From assembly GCA_015680685.1 (NCBI GenBank), contig MNCI01030643.1, positions 184,201 to 248,200 on the forward strand: 64,000 nt of DNA, given 5' to 3'. The first letter of the stretch is position 1. Each line of letters begins with the position of its first letter. The notes under the pieces are model-generated. The model did not search any database. It was not told the origin of the DNA and saw only the letters and a list, made by a program, of their open reading frames with translations. The stretch is from Gnetum montanum. Taxonomy: Eukaryota; Streptophyta; Gnetopsida; Gnetales; Gnetaceae. Made by a program: the position numbers and the translations under genes. Of this stretch, positions 45,718-57,162 are shown one piece after another.

Positions 45718-46558
45718 TGATGAGTGGTGAGGTACCCCTACACTCAACCATATGAATACCAACATTCACATGTGATTCGGTCAAACTCCAAGGACTAAGT
45801 GCTTATGCGCCTTCATAGAACAAGAATGGGTTATTCAATTGTTGTCTTCCCAAGCTTACTTATATGGCATTATTGTATGGTTAAGTAAACTTGAGGTATG
45901 TGATTTTTATGGTTTTTTATGTTTTATGTTCCTAGTGCTAAAAAAGGAGAAATGAAATAATTAAATAACTAATTTAATTTAACTAATCAACTAGGCTCTA
46001 ACTAATCCTAACACCAGCATCCGTTCCCACTCTCTATACACATCCTGAACTAGTGTAACACTACTAGGATTACCAAACGCTAGTCGTTACTAGGTTACCA
46101 AGTGTTCCACATATGCTCAAAGTGGTCATACTGAGTGTTCTTGCTATTGAAAATCAAAAAATCAATAAAAATAACCAATTAACTAATGACAGCATCAAAT
46201 AACTATAAATAACATTAAATGCAATAAATAAGCTATTTTGAATGTTGCAAGGTTTATCACAAAGTTCATCTTTATTTCCAAACACAAGGTGTGCTTAGGT
46301 ACACAATGCTTGAATAAGGATTTGTTCACTTTATGACTTCTATTGTAGACACTCAGAAATAATTCTAACTCTAGAAAGGGAAAACTGCAAGAGTTTGGAT
46401 AAAGGACTAAGAAAACTACTCCTGAAACCAAGTGCCCAGTCTCTTATTTATAGGTAACGTGTTCTGATATCGGGTGTCTAATATCACTTGTTGGGCTCTA
46501 TTATCATAGACCCAATATTGTAGATGTGATATCACGGTCTCAATATCACGACTCATCA
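45718..46558 (-). repeat. 3' LTR of E2
   Basis: The ends are TGATGAGTC...CACTCATCA-like (minus strand), with TATAAATA at 46,445-46,452. It closely matches 54,837-55,682 along its whole length. Confidence 0.9.
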
Positions 46559-48508
46559 TACCCCCATGACTGAATGAAAACTTATCCTCGAGTTCCTTAC
46601 AAAATATTGGAAAGGTATGGGATTATTGATTGAATGAAAATTTGATAGTGACATGGAATGATAGAATCAAAGTGCCCAATGAACGGATCGAAAAACATAT
46701 TATAGCATTGGTGTTCATACTCATTGTGGTGAAAACTATACATAGGTGACATCCAAACCCTCATTTGACAATTTGGAGAGAGAGAGAAAAAAAAAAGAAA
46801 ATGAGGTGCATTGCTACTGATGTTGAAAATGTGCACACCATTGTTCATTCATTGCCACATGATTAAGCTTGTTCCTTGTGTAAATTCTTTTTGCTCCAAT
46901 CCATCCTAAGTGCTCCCTCCTATCCCAGTGCATTATTCGTGCGATTACCATCTACACACACAACACAATCACAAATTAGCAAGGATAGATAAGACATAAT
47001 GTCATTGATACCTTGCCTTACTATGAAGCACATTAGCTAGGTTCTAGGTATGGCAAATACTAGGTTAGAGATTTATAATTGATGACTACCCAAGGTGTAG
47101 GGGTGAGATAAAATTTTTGATAAGGGCCCCATGACTAAGAGTGAAACTCCAGTAGCAATAGGGTGGAAAACTTGAAGGAACAAGAAAGATGAGAGAAATA
47201 ACAATAGTGAAGCCAATAAAACAAAAGCAAACATAGATGTCATTAATGGGGTGAATGAGAAATAGTTGATTGTAAGAATGTTTAAGGGAAAAATCTTAAC
47301 AATTGCACCAAAAAGGAATGCTAGTGGATCCTCCCCAAAGCAAGCTCATGCCTTGACAATCCCACACATCAAATAGTCCATAGGCTCTAGGAATGACATA
47401 TGGAAACAATGGTTAAGGACTTACCCACAAGAGTTTACCAAAGAAGAAAAATTCATGAACCAAGATATAGACTAAGCATACAATTGGAAATGAGGTGGAA
47501 TATGGGAAGCAATACAGAAAGAGAGGAGAGAATGGAATAGAATCCCAAAATTAAGATTCTATAAAGTCCCTTGTGTAGTGTATGATTAAGGTGACTTAAT
47601 AGAATTCATTCTAAATTTAGATTAAAACTAACCAAATCCAGTGACCTCACATCAACACATTTGACCAATCCATCCTCTTAAAGAAACAAGAATGCATCGA
47701 TAGAGCCACCACCATTCCAACAAGAGAAAAATATAGAAGTAGGAAGTAAGAAAGGGCCTTAGTTAGAGAGAACCTTCAGGCATGGGTAACATGTCTTTCT
47801 AGTGCCATAACTAATGCTTGTAGCCCATGTTTCTTTATTATGTCTAAAAGGTGTGCTTTGAATTCTCACCATTTTTATTTTTATTTTTTTTATTGCATGA
47901 GAACCACACCATGCAAAGACTTATTTGATTTGGTCAACTTCTTGATATTTGGTCAAGAGCGAAATGGTGGAAGACTATATGAAAAATACCCAAGTATCTA
48001 AGAGAATATCCAGCACAAATGCATTGAATCTCCTTGAGGTCACACCCTTTTCAATCCATTTGAACCTTTCCTTAGTTTGAAGAATACCGAGCCACCAATT
48101 CATTAATAAGTTTACTTAAAAAAAGGGACAGTACAATTCCAAGCTCAAGGGAGACCATAGAGCTGAATGGATGATGTGGACTCATTGCCTAATTTATCAA
48201 AAGAAACCATATCTTAGTATCAACATTAAAATTCAAATGTAAAAACCAAACATTAGCAATCAATACTATTATAGTATTCTCCACCATCATGAGCACTTAT
48301 TATATTATGAGTGAGATTTATCCAAAAAAAATGTAATAGAGAAAGAAATAGTAAAAAATGTTAATGATGGTGTAAAAAAAACAAGTAAAGATGAAGAATG
48401 TGTAAAACAAAAAAGTCAAAGGAACTAAGGGCTTCAGAATGGTCAGCATTGGTGGCCATCTCCCCCACGACTGAGTTGGAAGGAGGAGATCTGAAATAAT
48501 GAGCAAGG
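46559..48508 (-). other. 3' noncoding region and polypurine tract of E2
   Basis: The tract reads CATGGGGGTA on the minus strand directly before the LTR (46,559-46,568). The other 1.9 kb is stop-rich, with some relation to the 3' part of E3 (for example TCCTCCCCAAAGCA at 47,329 and 62,519). E3 keeps an extra frame here; E2 shows no clear remnant of it. Confidence 0.65.
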
Positions 48509-49740
48509 TTATCCATTTATAGAGGTAGTGTTAGTACTATCCATTTTAGGTTCATGGAAAGGTTTGGTTTGTTGGATGTTGACCAATAATTTCTTGTTTG
48601 GGCTTTCAGGTTTATAGATCATTATGACCCCTAAATAAAAATTTTCATGAATGATATAAGTTCCTTCCCACAGCATTTGAAATTTAGTTTGTTGTTGCAC
48701 ATGTGTAGGATTCCAATAAAGAACCTTATCTCCTTATTGGTATTTGACTTTGCTAATCCTTAGGTCACAAAATTGTTTGTTGAAGGCCTTATGCAATTCA
48801 TTAGATGACAAGGTGCCTAATCAATTTTTATCTAGCAAGTTAAGGTTCATCAACAATTCTTTCTATGCCAAACTAAGGTCAAGGTTGAGGTCACATGTTG
48901 TAGATAATGTACAAAGCTCAGCTTGGATAGGAAGTATTGGAAGTTTACCGTACACTAACTCATAGGGAGAATAGCCTCTAGGGAGGTTCCATGTGGAGAG
49001 GTATGCCCAAAGAGCATCGTTTAGTTTGGTGCTCCAATCTCACCTATATTTTCTAATGGTCTATGTCAATATTTTTGTGATCTCCCTATTGGTGACTTCG
49101 GCTTGACCATTCGCTTGAGGATGATATGGTGTAGTCAGCTTATGCTCAACTCCTAAGCGTTGCATCAATTTTTGAAAAGTCACACTTGTAAAATGTGTAC
49201 CATTATTAGAAATAAGTGCATGATGCATGCCAAACCTATTTATGATTTATTGTTGAACAAATTGTGTAGCGATGGATGATGTGCAGTCCATAACAGTGGC
49301 TACTTCTACCCATTTTGTAAAATAGCCAACAACAACAACAATGTAGGCTTTTCCATTGGACATTGATGTGATAGGCCCCATAAAATCAATACCCCATATG
49401 TCAAAGGGTTCTAAGGGTTGAATCCATTGTTATGGACCCTCCATTTTAGCAGTCATTCCCCCATCACATTGGCAGCACTCACAAGATTGGACCAAATGAT
49501 GAGCGTCTCGAAAAATGTAGGTCAATAATATCCTACAAGTAAGATTTTAATGGTTGTTCATATCCTAGCCTAATGACCCCCACAAAGGCCCTTATGAGCA
49601 TCTTGGAGAACTTGCAATTGATCCACATTGGGAACACACCATCAGACCAATCCATAGAAGCATACCTTATAAATATGTCCATTAATTTCCATGAAATATT
49701 TGGCTCGGTGAAGAAACTATTGTTTCTTTTTAACATCTAA
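48509..49740 (-). pseudogene. Integrase of E2
   Basis: Core motifs read in order are FDIWGIDFMGPI (first Asp), SNNGTHF (Asp to Asn at the second site) and PYHPQANGQAEVTNRE (Glu). The C-terminal domain is at 48,700-48,509 (KFQMLWEGTYIIHENF). Frame breaks are frequent. The zinc-binding part is at about 49,600-49,450. Confidence 0.82.
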
Positions 49741-49859
49741 CCCTTGTGGTGTTTCTTGTGTAAGCAAATAAGTGACAATGGTACTATACCAATTCTTATC
49801 AGTGGGTAGGTGATTGTTTATCACACCTACAAAGAGGAGTTCATCAAGGAAATGGTTAG

Positions 49860-51400
49860 AGATTGGATATTCATCCTCTTTGTTGTCTCATCGTAATCAA
49901 GATAAATGATCAGCAATAACATTCTTGGTGCCTTTATGATCAATCATTGTAAGATTGAACTCTTGTAAGATCATGAACCATCAAATGATGAAAGGGCTCA
50001 CCATTGGTTTATTCATTAGGAACTGAATTTCACTATGATCCATATGTACAAATATCTTATAGCCCAATACATAGTGCCTAAATTTTTCTAGTGCAAACAC
50101 CATAGCCATTAACTCTTTTTCTATTGTGGTCTAGTTGAGTTATGTACCAACAATACTTCGAATTGCATAGTGAATGTAGTGGGGGAATTTTTCGTCATCT
50201 AACTATGTAAGTACAACTCCTAAAGCAAAATTGGACATGTTAGTCATTATATGGAATGGTTAGGACCAGTTAAGAGCTTGTATAATTGGTGTTTCTATGA
50301 GCCTTTTTTTCAAGATTTGAAAGGCTAGCTCACATTCCTTGGTCCATTCAAAGCATACGTCCTTCTTCATTAATTCTACCAATGGTTTTGTGATCTTTGA
50401 AAAGTTCTCAATGAAGAGTCTATACAAGCCAGTATGTCCAAGGAATGATCAGATATCTTTTATAGTTTCAGGTTGTCAAGTGATTCCTTGGATGACCTTA
50501 ATCTTTTCAAGATCTACCTCTATCCCTATTTGTGAAATCTTGTGCTCTAATATAATGCCTTCTTGGACCATTAAATGGATTTTTTACTAATTGAGCCTTA
50601 AGGTGGTTTCAACACATCGTTTTAGTACTTACTCTAATCATTCCAATGCTTATTCGAAGTCCACTCTATAGGTGGAGAAACCATCCATAAAGACCTCCAT
50701 ACCATTTCCTATTTGCTACTGAAATATGCTTAGAACCAAACATTGAAATGTTGCTAGGGCATTACACAAGCCAAAAAGCATCTACCTATATGCAAATTTT
50801 CCCCAAAGACTTGTGAATGTGGTCTTGGCTTGGTCTTTTGGTGTTATTTGAATTTGATTGTATCCACTATAACCATCCAGAAAACTATAGTAGCAATGCC
50901 CTACAATGGTATCTAAGACTTGGTCAATGAATGGCAATGGAAAGTGGTCTTTGAATGTCTCCAAGTTTAGTAGCCTAAAATCTATACACACCCTCCATTT
51001 ACCTCCCTTTTTAGGCACAATGACTAATGGGCTAACCCATTTACTATTAGCAATGGGGTAGATGAACCCAACTTTTAGAAGTTGTTCAATTTCTTCTTTA
51101 ACCACTTGCTTAAGCTTTGGGTTCAATCACTTTTGCGATTGTCATCAAGGTTTCATGGAGGGATCAGTGTAAATTCTATGTTGGCATATCCTAGGATCTA
51201 TTTTAGTTAATTTGGGATATGACCAAGCAAAGGCTTTTAACCATTTGTTTATCATTTTCAGAAATCTTTCTTTTTGTTGGGGAGTGAGCTTAGCATTAGT
51301 GATTACTAGTTTTTCATTCTTGAGGAATGTGTACTCCATACCGATGGGTAATGATGTTAACTCAAGGGGCTCTTACTTAAATTTGTTATGGATTTCTAAC
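49860..51400 (-). pseudogene. RT and RNase H of E2
   Basis: RT fingers and palm are at 51,126-50,782 (VGFIYPIANSKWVSPLVIVP, FRLLNLETFKDHFPLPF, then FLDGYSGYNQIQI). The palm motif near 50,690 reads MEVFMDGFSTY, where E1 has FMDDF, so one catalytic Asp is replaced by Gly. RNase H at 50,300-49,900 shows TTIEKELMAMVFALEKFRHY and later NVIADHLSRL. The YPI..SKWVSP and FMDD-type motifs are typical of the Athila lineage. Confidence 0.83.
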
Positions 51401-51561
51401 TTCCCCCAGTTGATATTTTCAATGTGAGGACTTGGAAGTTGGTGATGGACTTGCTCTAATGCGTCCATGCTATCAATGTAGGAATAAGTCAATCTCTTAG
51501 TTGGGTCCATGCATAGAGTTGAATTGCTCTCTTGGTCAGTTGTTAGCCACTAAGTGTCTTC

Positions 51562-52110
51562 TTATCTTGTGGCTACTACATACAGGCATTTTTGTATGTT
51601 AGTTATTTGTGCACATTGGTTGCATGTAGACAATGTTAAATGTTGTACAAACCAGGACTTTTGCATGCAATTACACCTTGTGTCATTATATGCAATGCAT
51701 GGAACCTTCTTCTTCTTGATCTTTTCAACCATATTTTCCTTTGATATTTCTAGGGAAAGATCATGTATTCCTAGGTGTGCATCAATTGTGCTTAGCCATG
51801 GTCTTCCCATAATGATTGGGAAGGTTCCCTTACAATTGTTGACTTGAATCACTAGGAAATTGGCTCGATACAACCACCCACAAATAGTGGTGACAATGTC
51901 CTCTACTAATTCTAATAGGATAGTGATGGACTAGTTGGCTAGCTCTAAACAAATGCTACTCTTTTTCAGTGGAGGCAGGTTCCAGGCCTTGTACATTTCT
52001 TGAGAGATTAAGTTAACATCGGAACCTAAATCCAAAAGAGCTTTGCAAGGCTCATTCCCAGTGATTTGTAAATATATAAGAGGACTTCCAGGATCAAAGA
52101 ATTTGCTAGG
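51562..52110 (-). pseudogene. Protease of E2
   Basis: ALLDLGSDVNLISQEMY (D-L-G where D-S/T-G is usual) near 52,010, and the closing FPIIMGRPWLSTIDAHLG near 51,790. A Lys-rich segment (EKIKKKK) follows. Same order as E1. Confidence 0.8.
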
Positions 52111-52329
52111 AAGATGGCCAGCTTTAATCTAATCATTGATGGCACGAGTCGACATGACCATGTGTGTTGGGTGCGATTTTTGGTTTGAAGGGAGTTCTGA
52201 AGTCTCGAATGATGGTGAGGCATTTAGAAAATTAGCATCTTGTGGCTATAAGGACTTGGTTGGATTGTTGGTTCTAAAGAAAGGTCTCTTCTTTGTACGA
52301 TTGTCTAAACCAATAGTAGGTTGAGGATT

Positions 52330-54690
52330 GATAGCCCTTGTAGTGTTACGTTGCTATGGCTAGGCAGGAAGCTCACCTTGCATAGCTAGAGCAGGTGGTA
52401 ATGGAGCTAAGGGTGGAAGAGGTGCAGTCGGATGAGAAGGATAGTATGTTTGTGTAACATCACCCCTAGGAGAAGGAGTTCTATAGTACTCATGGGTTTT
52501 ATAGTGAGGTTGAGGAGTGACAGGACTAGTGGAGTCACATGGAGAGATCAACTACTACACGTAGTATCTGTATGGGTCAAGTTGATGATAAGGATACTGT
52601 TGATGTGGTGGTGGCATTCCCCATGATTATGTGTGTTGCCATTGTTGATATTTTTCATTTTGTTGTGGTGGATTTCCACTTGGATAATATGTCAAGGGTT
52701 GGTGGAACTGCCTTGGGTTACCTTAAGGATAAGGTAACCTTAGAGGTGTTTTCCATCTATTTAATTGTGGGTTTAGTGCATACATCCTAAACTCTTGCAA
52801 ATGTAACACTATTGGGCAACATCCTTTAGGATGGTCATATTGGCATATCTCACATCCATCATCATTTTCTATGTCTGAATCCACAACCTCTTCAATGATG
52901 GCAACTTTGCCCTTACCTTTGTTACGTGCATATTTAGCTTCTTTCTTTTTTCTCCTCTCTCGGTCACTACTTTATTCTCTAGACTACTTTACTATTTTTA
53001 GAACAATTTGAAATTTATCATCTAGGGAGTTCCACATTTGATCTACCTTTGTTGATACTTCTAATGCAAATTTTTGAATGGGCAAAGTTCTCCTATTCAC
53101 CATCTCTTCAAGTGGTGACTCTTCTTCATCCTCGCAAAATCTAACTTCCTTCTTTCAGATGGAAGGATCTCTATTGTGTTTCTTCACACTTTCTCTTTTT
53201 CTTAACTTACCTTCCTCCTTGGCAACTTGCTCCAAAAATATTTGTACTTGATGGGCTCTAAGCTTAGATAGTCTTTCTTGGGCATAAGTCCCAAGGGTTC
53301 TTCGCATTACATGCCTAAGCCCATCTACAAGATGGCATAGTTGTTACCTCTGTGAGTATCCATGGCTAGGGCAATGATGTAATAATGCATAATATCGATC
53401 CATGGTAGCATCCAAGTGTTTGTGTCCTCCTTGTTTTCATCCTTGGATTTGCTTACATAGGTTGGACACTTAGGAGTACGTTCAATACTTATCATTGAAC
53501 AATTCTAACATGGTACTCCATCAACAAATGGATTCTAGTTCTAAGGATCGGTACCAGCTTTCCGCTTCCTTGATCAGTGTCCGTGGAAACAACTTGAGTT
53601 TTTGCCACTCATTTTCTATGTTTCTCAAGGCACATGCATCGTGAAATGCTTATAGATGATTTTGAGGATTAGCATTGTATCCCCCTTCAAATCGTGAAAT
53701 GTTATTCATGTCTAATCTCTTGATCCTACTGTCTTTTTGGTGCCTTGTTGGGATTCTAGCGACCTTAGTTATATCTAGCATACTTTGGGTAGCAAGTAGG
53801 GGTTCATTGTGATCATATTGTCTATGGCGTCTATGATGCCTATGTTGTTTCCTACTCTCCCTCCTTTCATGATGTGTTTCTCTAGAGTGCCCTCATCTCC
53901 TTTCTTGACTATTTTTTCTATTATTCCTATTTTTCCTACCAGTATCCTCAAGGCCTTTCCCTTTGCAATTGCATTCTGATCTTTAAGGAGAGGGGGAAGG
54001 AGATGATGAAGGTGAAGAGGAAGGAGGACTAGCACCATTATGGTTCCTACTACCTTCTCATCGATGATCGCAGCCTCGGTCATGGTTATGATAAGAATTT
54101 TCATCTTTGTCATGCATTCGTGTTCCTTTCTCGAACCCTTTGTATCTATTGGTACTAGAATTTGGGTTATGGATAGTTGAGTGAAGATTCTAATACACAA
54201 CCCCTTGACCAAAGTCAACGAAAGAAACATTGTTTTGTGGAAGACCTCTCAAGGTAGGTTCACCACCCTCATTTTCACTTAGGACATATGAGGCATCCTA
54301 AGACCACTTCTCCTTCATGGCTTTATAATGTCTCTCCTATTGTAGGTCCCTTTAACATTGTGCCTCTATGGGTCGATACTCTCTCAAGTCATGTTCATGC
54401 ACAACGTACTCTACCTATAAGTGTTGCATACCAATTCATGTGAGAGCACGAAGAAGCATGCTTGGGACTAAGTGATTGAGAGGTAACACTTTATTACCTT
54501 CTAAATCATGCCAACACAATTTTTCATCCTAGTGGAGGATAAAGGTAAATTTTGGTATGTACTCATCAAGATGAGCGTATACCACACAAAATTGTTGGGG
54601 CACTAGCAAACCATCATGTGTACTACACCTCCGATTGTGCATTGTGTTAGACCTAGGTAGTGAAGCACTCTCATAAGAGGAAGGAGACAT
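52330..54690 (-). pseudogene. gag of E2
   Basis: Gag starts at 54,690 (MSPSSYESASLPRSN), then VVYAHLDEYIPKFTFILH. A zinc-finger-like CEICQYDHPKGCC is near 52,850, the arrangement seen in Athila gag. The tail at 52,551-52,360 is rich in Pro and Thr. Several stops are present. Confidence 0.8.
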
Positions 54691-54817
54691 GATTGATTAT
54701 TCAGTGTGCAATATTTTTTTCTTCTTTGTTTTGAATAATTTTAAGATAACTAACCCTAAGGGTTCATTCCAATGATGAAAAGATTCCTAAGTTCTAATTA
54801 GCCCACAAACAACATAG

Positions 54818-54835
54818 TCCCCGAAAATGGCACCA
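54818..54835 (-). promoter_or_regulatory. Primer-binding site of E2
   Basis: The minus strand reads TGGTGCCATTTTCGGGGA, one base from the LTR. It is close to the TGGCGCCGTTGCCGGGGA site known from Athila-type plant elements. Confidence 0.8.
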
Positions 54836-54836
54836 A

Positions 54837-55682
54837 TGATGAGCGGCAAGGTATCCCTATGCTCAACCATACAAATACGAGCATTCACACATGATTCGGT
54901 TGAACTCCAAGGACTAAGTGCTTATGCACCTTTATAGAACAAGGATGGGTTAGGCAATCATTGTCTTCCCAAGCTTACTTGTATGGCACAATTGTATGGT
55001 TAAGTAAACTTGAGGTATGTGATTTTTATGGTTTTTTATGTTTTATGTTCCTAGTGCTCAAAAGGGAGAAATGAAATAATTAAATAATGAATTTAATTTA
55101 ACTAATCAACTAGGCTCTAACTAGTCCTAATACTAGCATCTGTTCCCACTCTCTGTACACATCCTGAACCAGTGTAACACTACTAGGATTACCAAACGCT
55201 AGTTGTTACTAGGTTACCAAGTGTTCCACATATGCTCGAAGTGGTCATACTAAGTGTGCTTACTGTTGAATATCAACAAATCAATAAAAACAACCAATTA
55301 ACTAATGAAAGCATCAAATAACTATAAATAATATTAAATGCAATAAATAAGCTATTCTGAATGTTGCAAGGTTTATCACAAAGTTCATCTTTATTTCTAG
55401 ACACAAGGTGTGCTCAGGTACACAATGCTCGAATAAGGATCCATTCACTTTATGACTCCTACTACAGACACTCAAAAATAATTCTAACTCTGGAAAAGGA
55501 AAATTGCAAGAGTTCAGGTAAGGGACTAAAAAAATACTCCCAAAACCAAATGCCCTAATCTCTTATTTATAGGCAATGAGACAAGTTTCGATATCAGGTA
55601 TTTGATATTTCTTGTCAAGCTTCGATATCATGGACTCGATATCATAGATGCGATATCACGGTCCCAATATCGTGACTCATCA
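54837..55682 (-). repeat. 5' LTR of E2 with very short U3
   Basis: TATAAATA at 55,564-55,571 leaves a U3 of only about 111 bp, packed with GATATC and related words (near 55,591, 55,623, 55,639 and 55,652). R plus U5 are about 730 bp. Confidence 0.9.
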
Positions 55683-55687
55683 GATAG
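55683..55687. repeat. Right target-site duplication of E2 (GATAG)
   Basis: Partner of 45,713-45,717. Confidence 0.87.
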
Positions 55688-56363
55688 ATATGGAGAAGGG
55701 TTTGTAGATGCTAAGGCATTCTAAGGTAAAGTGTGTTGTAAAAAAGGGACAAGGATTTGTTATGGTGTTCTTTAGCATTAATGTGTAACATCATTACCAT
55801 GATATTGCGGAAACTAGCCAAAGGTTTTTATATCAAAGAATAGTTTGGTAGGGGTGGTGGAAACCTTGAAATAATTGTAATATAAGGTACGCTCCAAAAT
55901 AAATAGTCCAACTAGCACTTTATAACTTAACATTATCCACTAAAATCTAACTTATGACTTAGAGCTTTCAAAAAATAATATATATAGATTTCATTATATA
56001 TGAATGATTTAACAGAATCTAAAATTTCAATCCTAAGTATTACACCATGAATGCTACAATTCTTGTTTACTGTCACAAAGAACCAGTTCTTGCTATTGTA
56101 GGTGATGAGTGTAACGTGTAGGGTTAGGGCATTTACAGTGTTTACCCTCCCTAGTTTTACGGACTACAAATAAGATAATAAGCTGGTATGTTGCAAGAGC
56201 TCCTACTCATCCAACCTAGAATTCCATATAGGAATCACATCCCAGTCACTTCAGTCATTCAAATTGGCAACACACTCCTTGCAGGAATCATATTGTATCA
56301 CAGGTCACTTAAGCAGTCATCCAAACTAGCAAAGCACTCCTCCTAATTCATTACATGGAGTCA

Positions 56364-56447
56364 TGTGACTCTGACTCACGTAACACCTCCGTGCAACTCT
56401 GACTCACATAACACCTCTGTGTGACTCTAACTCACGTAACTCATGTA
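56364..56447 (+). promoter_or_regulatory. Three 28-bp tandem repeats upstream of KCS
   Basis: Units start at 56,364, 56,392 and 56,420 with TG(T/C)(G/A)ACTCT(G/A)ACTCACGTAA. Each carries ACTCAC(G/A)TAAC, with an ACGT core in units 1 and 3, and TGACTC-type words. Such words are bound by plant bZIP factors, so they may be control sites. That is inference. Confidence 0.6.
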
Positions 56448-56483
56448 TTAATTACAGGCAAACCATAAGCTGGTTTACATCTA

Positions 56484-56531
56484 TTATGTGGTGGATGCAT
56501 AGTATCCAAGGGTATGCATGGCATATATACA
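56484..56531 (+). repeat. 48-bp direct repeat, copy 1
   Basis: TTATGTGGTGGATGCAT...AAGGGTATGCATGGCAT recurs at 56,840-56,887 with few differences, 356 bp apart. Confidence 0.7.
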
Positions 56532-56781
56532 TGTCTACATGAAGTGATTTAGCATGTGCATGCGTGGAAAAAATTCTTACTATATGTGACAATATATACA
56601 AAATTTGCAACAGCAAGTAATTCAGCACTCAACCTTACATTTGTTACTATAATTGCATATCATTGTCCTATGCAGATTAGTTGATACATAAAATACTCTT
56701 TGTATTATTTAAACATGTGTTTCTGAGTCCCACCCTTGCGAGGGACACACATAAGCATGGTCAAGATAATCATGTACATGG

Positions 56782-56831
56782 ATTGGTTACATGAAATGAC
56801 CCATGTATTGGTTACATGAAATGACCCATGT
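56782..56831 (+). repeat. Two perfect 25-bp tandem repeats upstream of KCS
   Basis: ATTGGTTACATGAAATGACC begins both units (56,782 and 56,807). Each contains ATTGG, the complement of a CCAAT box, about 330 and 355 bp from the probable start codon. Confidence 0.65.
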
Positions 56832-56839
56832 AGATTGAC

Positions 56840-56887
56840 TTATGTGGTGGATGCATGGTAAACAAGGGTATGCATGGCATACATACA
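56840..56887 (+). repeat. 48-bp direct repeat, copy 2
   Basis: Partner of 56,484-56,531. It contains two GCATGG/GCATGC-like words (RY-type CATGCA). Confidence 0.7.
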
Positions 56888-57090
56888 TTTACACAGGTGA
56901 GTTACATATTAATTTCTCTCTAAAGTAATAATCAATTCTTACACTAAATCATTGTGAAACAGTTGGTAAGATAGCTACGGTATCCGAGCACCGCCCAACA
57001 ATGTCAAGGATTTATTGCTATTAAACAGTTTTGTTGGACGTCCTTAAGGTCTAGAGAGACGTAATGAAGTAGGAGTACCGGCACCATTAG

Positions 57091-57098
57091 TATTTAAA
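57091..57098 (+). promoter_or_regulatory. TATA-like box of KCS
   Basis: TATTTAAA lies two bases before the first in-frame ATG (57,100) and 65 bases before the second (57,163). If it is the TATA box, transcription would start after the first ATG, which favours 57,163. Confidence 0.5.
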
Positions 57099-57162
57099 CA
57101 TGCCAAACCCCATCGCAGTTCCACGGCCAAGGGTGGATGCGTGCCTGCCTTCCAAACCCAAA

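Larger units (their letters stand above)
45718..55682 (-). mobile_element. Complete Athila-like Ty3/gypsy element E2
   Basis: The element is 9,965 bp, with LTRs of 841 bp (45,718-46,558) and 846 bp (54,837-55,682) flanked by GATAG. The order is 5' LTR, PBS, gag, protease, RT, RNase H, integrase, long 3' noncoding region, polypurine tract, 3' LTR. Frames carry many stops, so it cannot move by itself. The intact duplication shows a simple insertion without later rearrangement of its ends. Confidence 0.92.
55688..57090. other. 5' flank of the KCS gene
   Basis: No coding sequence was found. The first 130 bases resemble the sequence left of E2 (45,582-45,712). Nearer the gene are three small repeat groups, listed separately, and G-box-like or TGACTC-like words. 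This is the likely promoter region. Confidence 0.55.
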
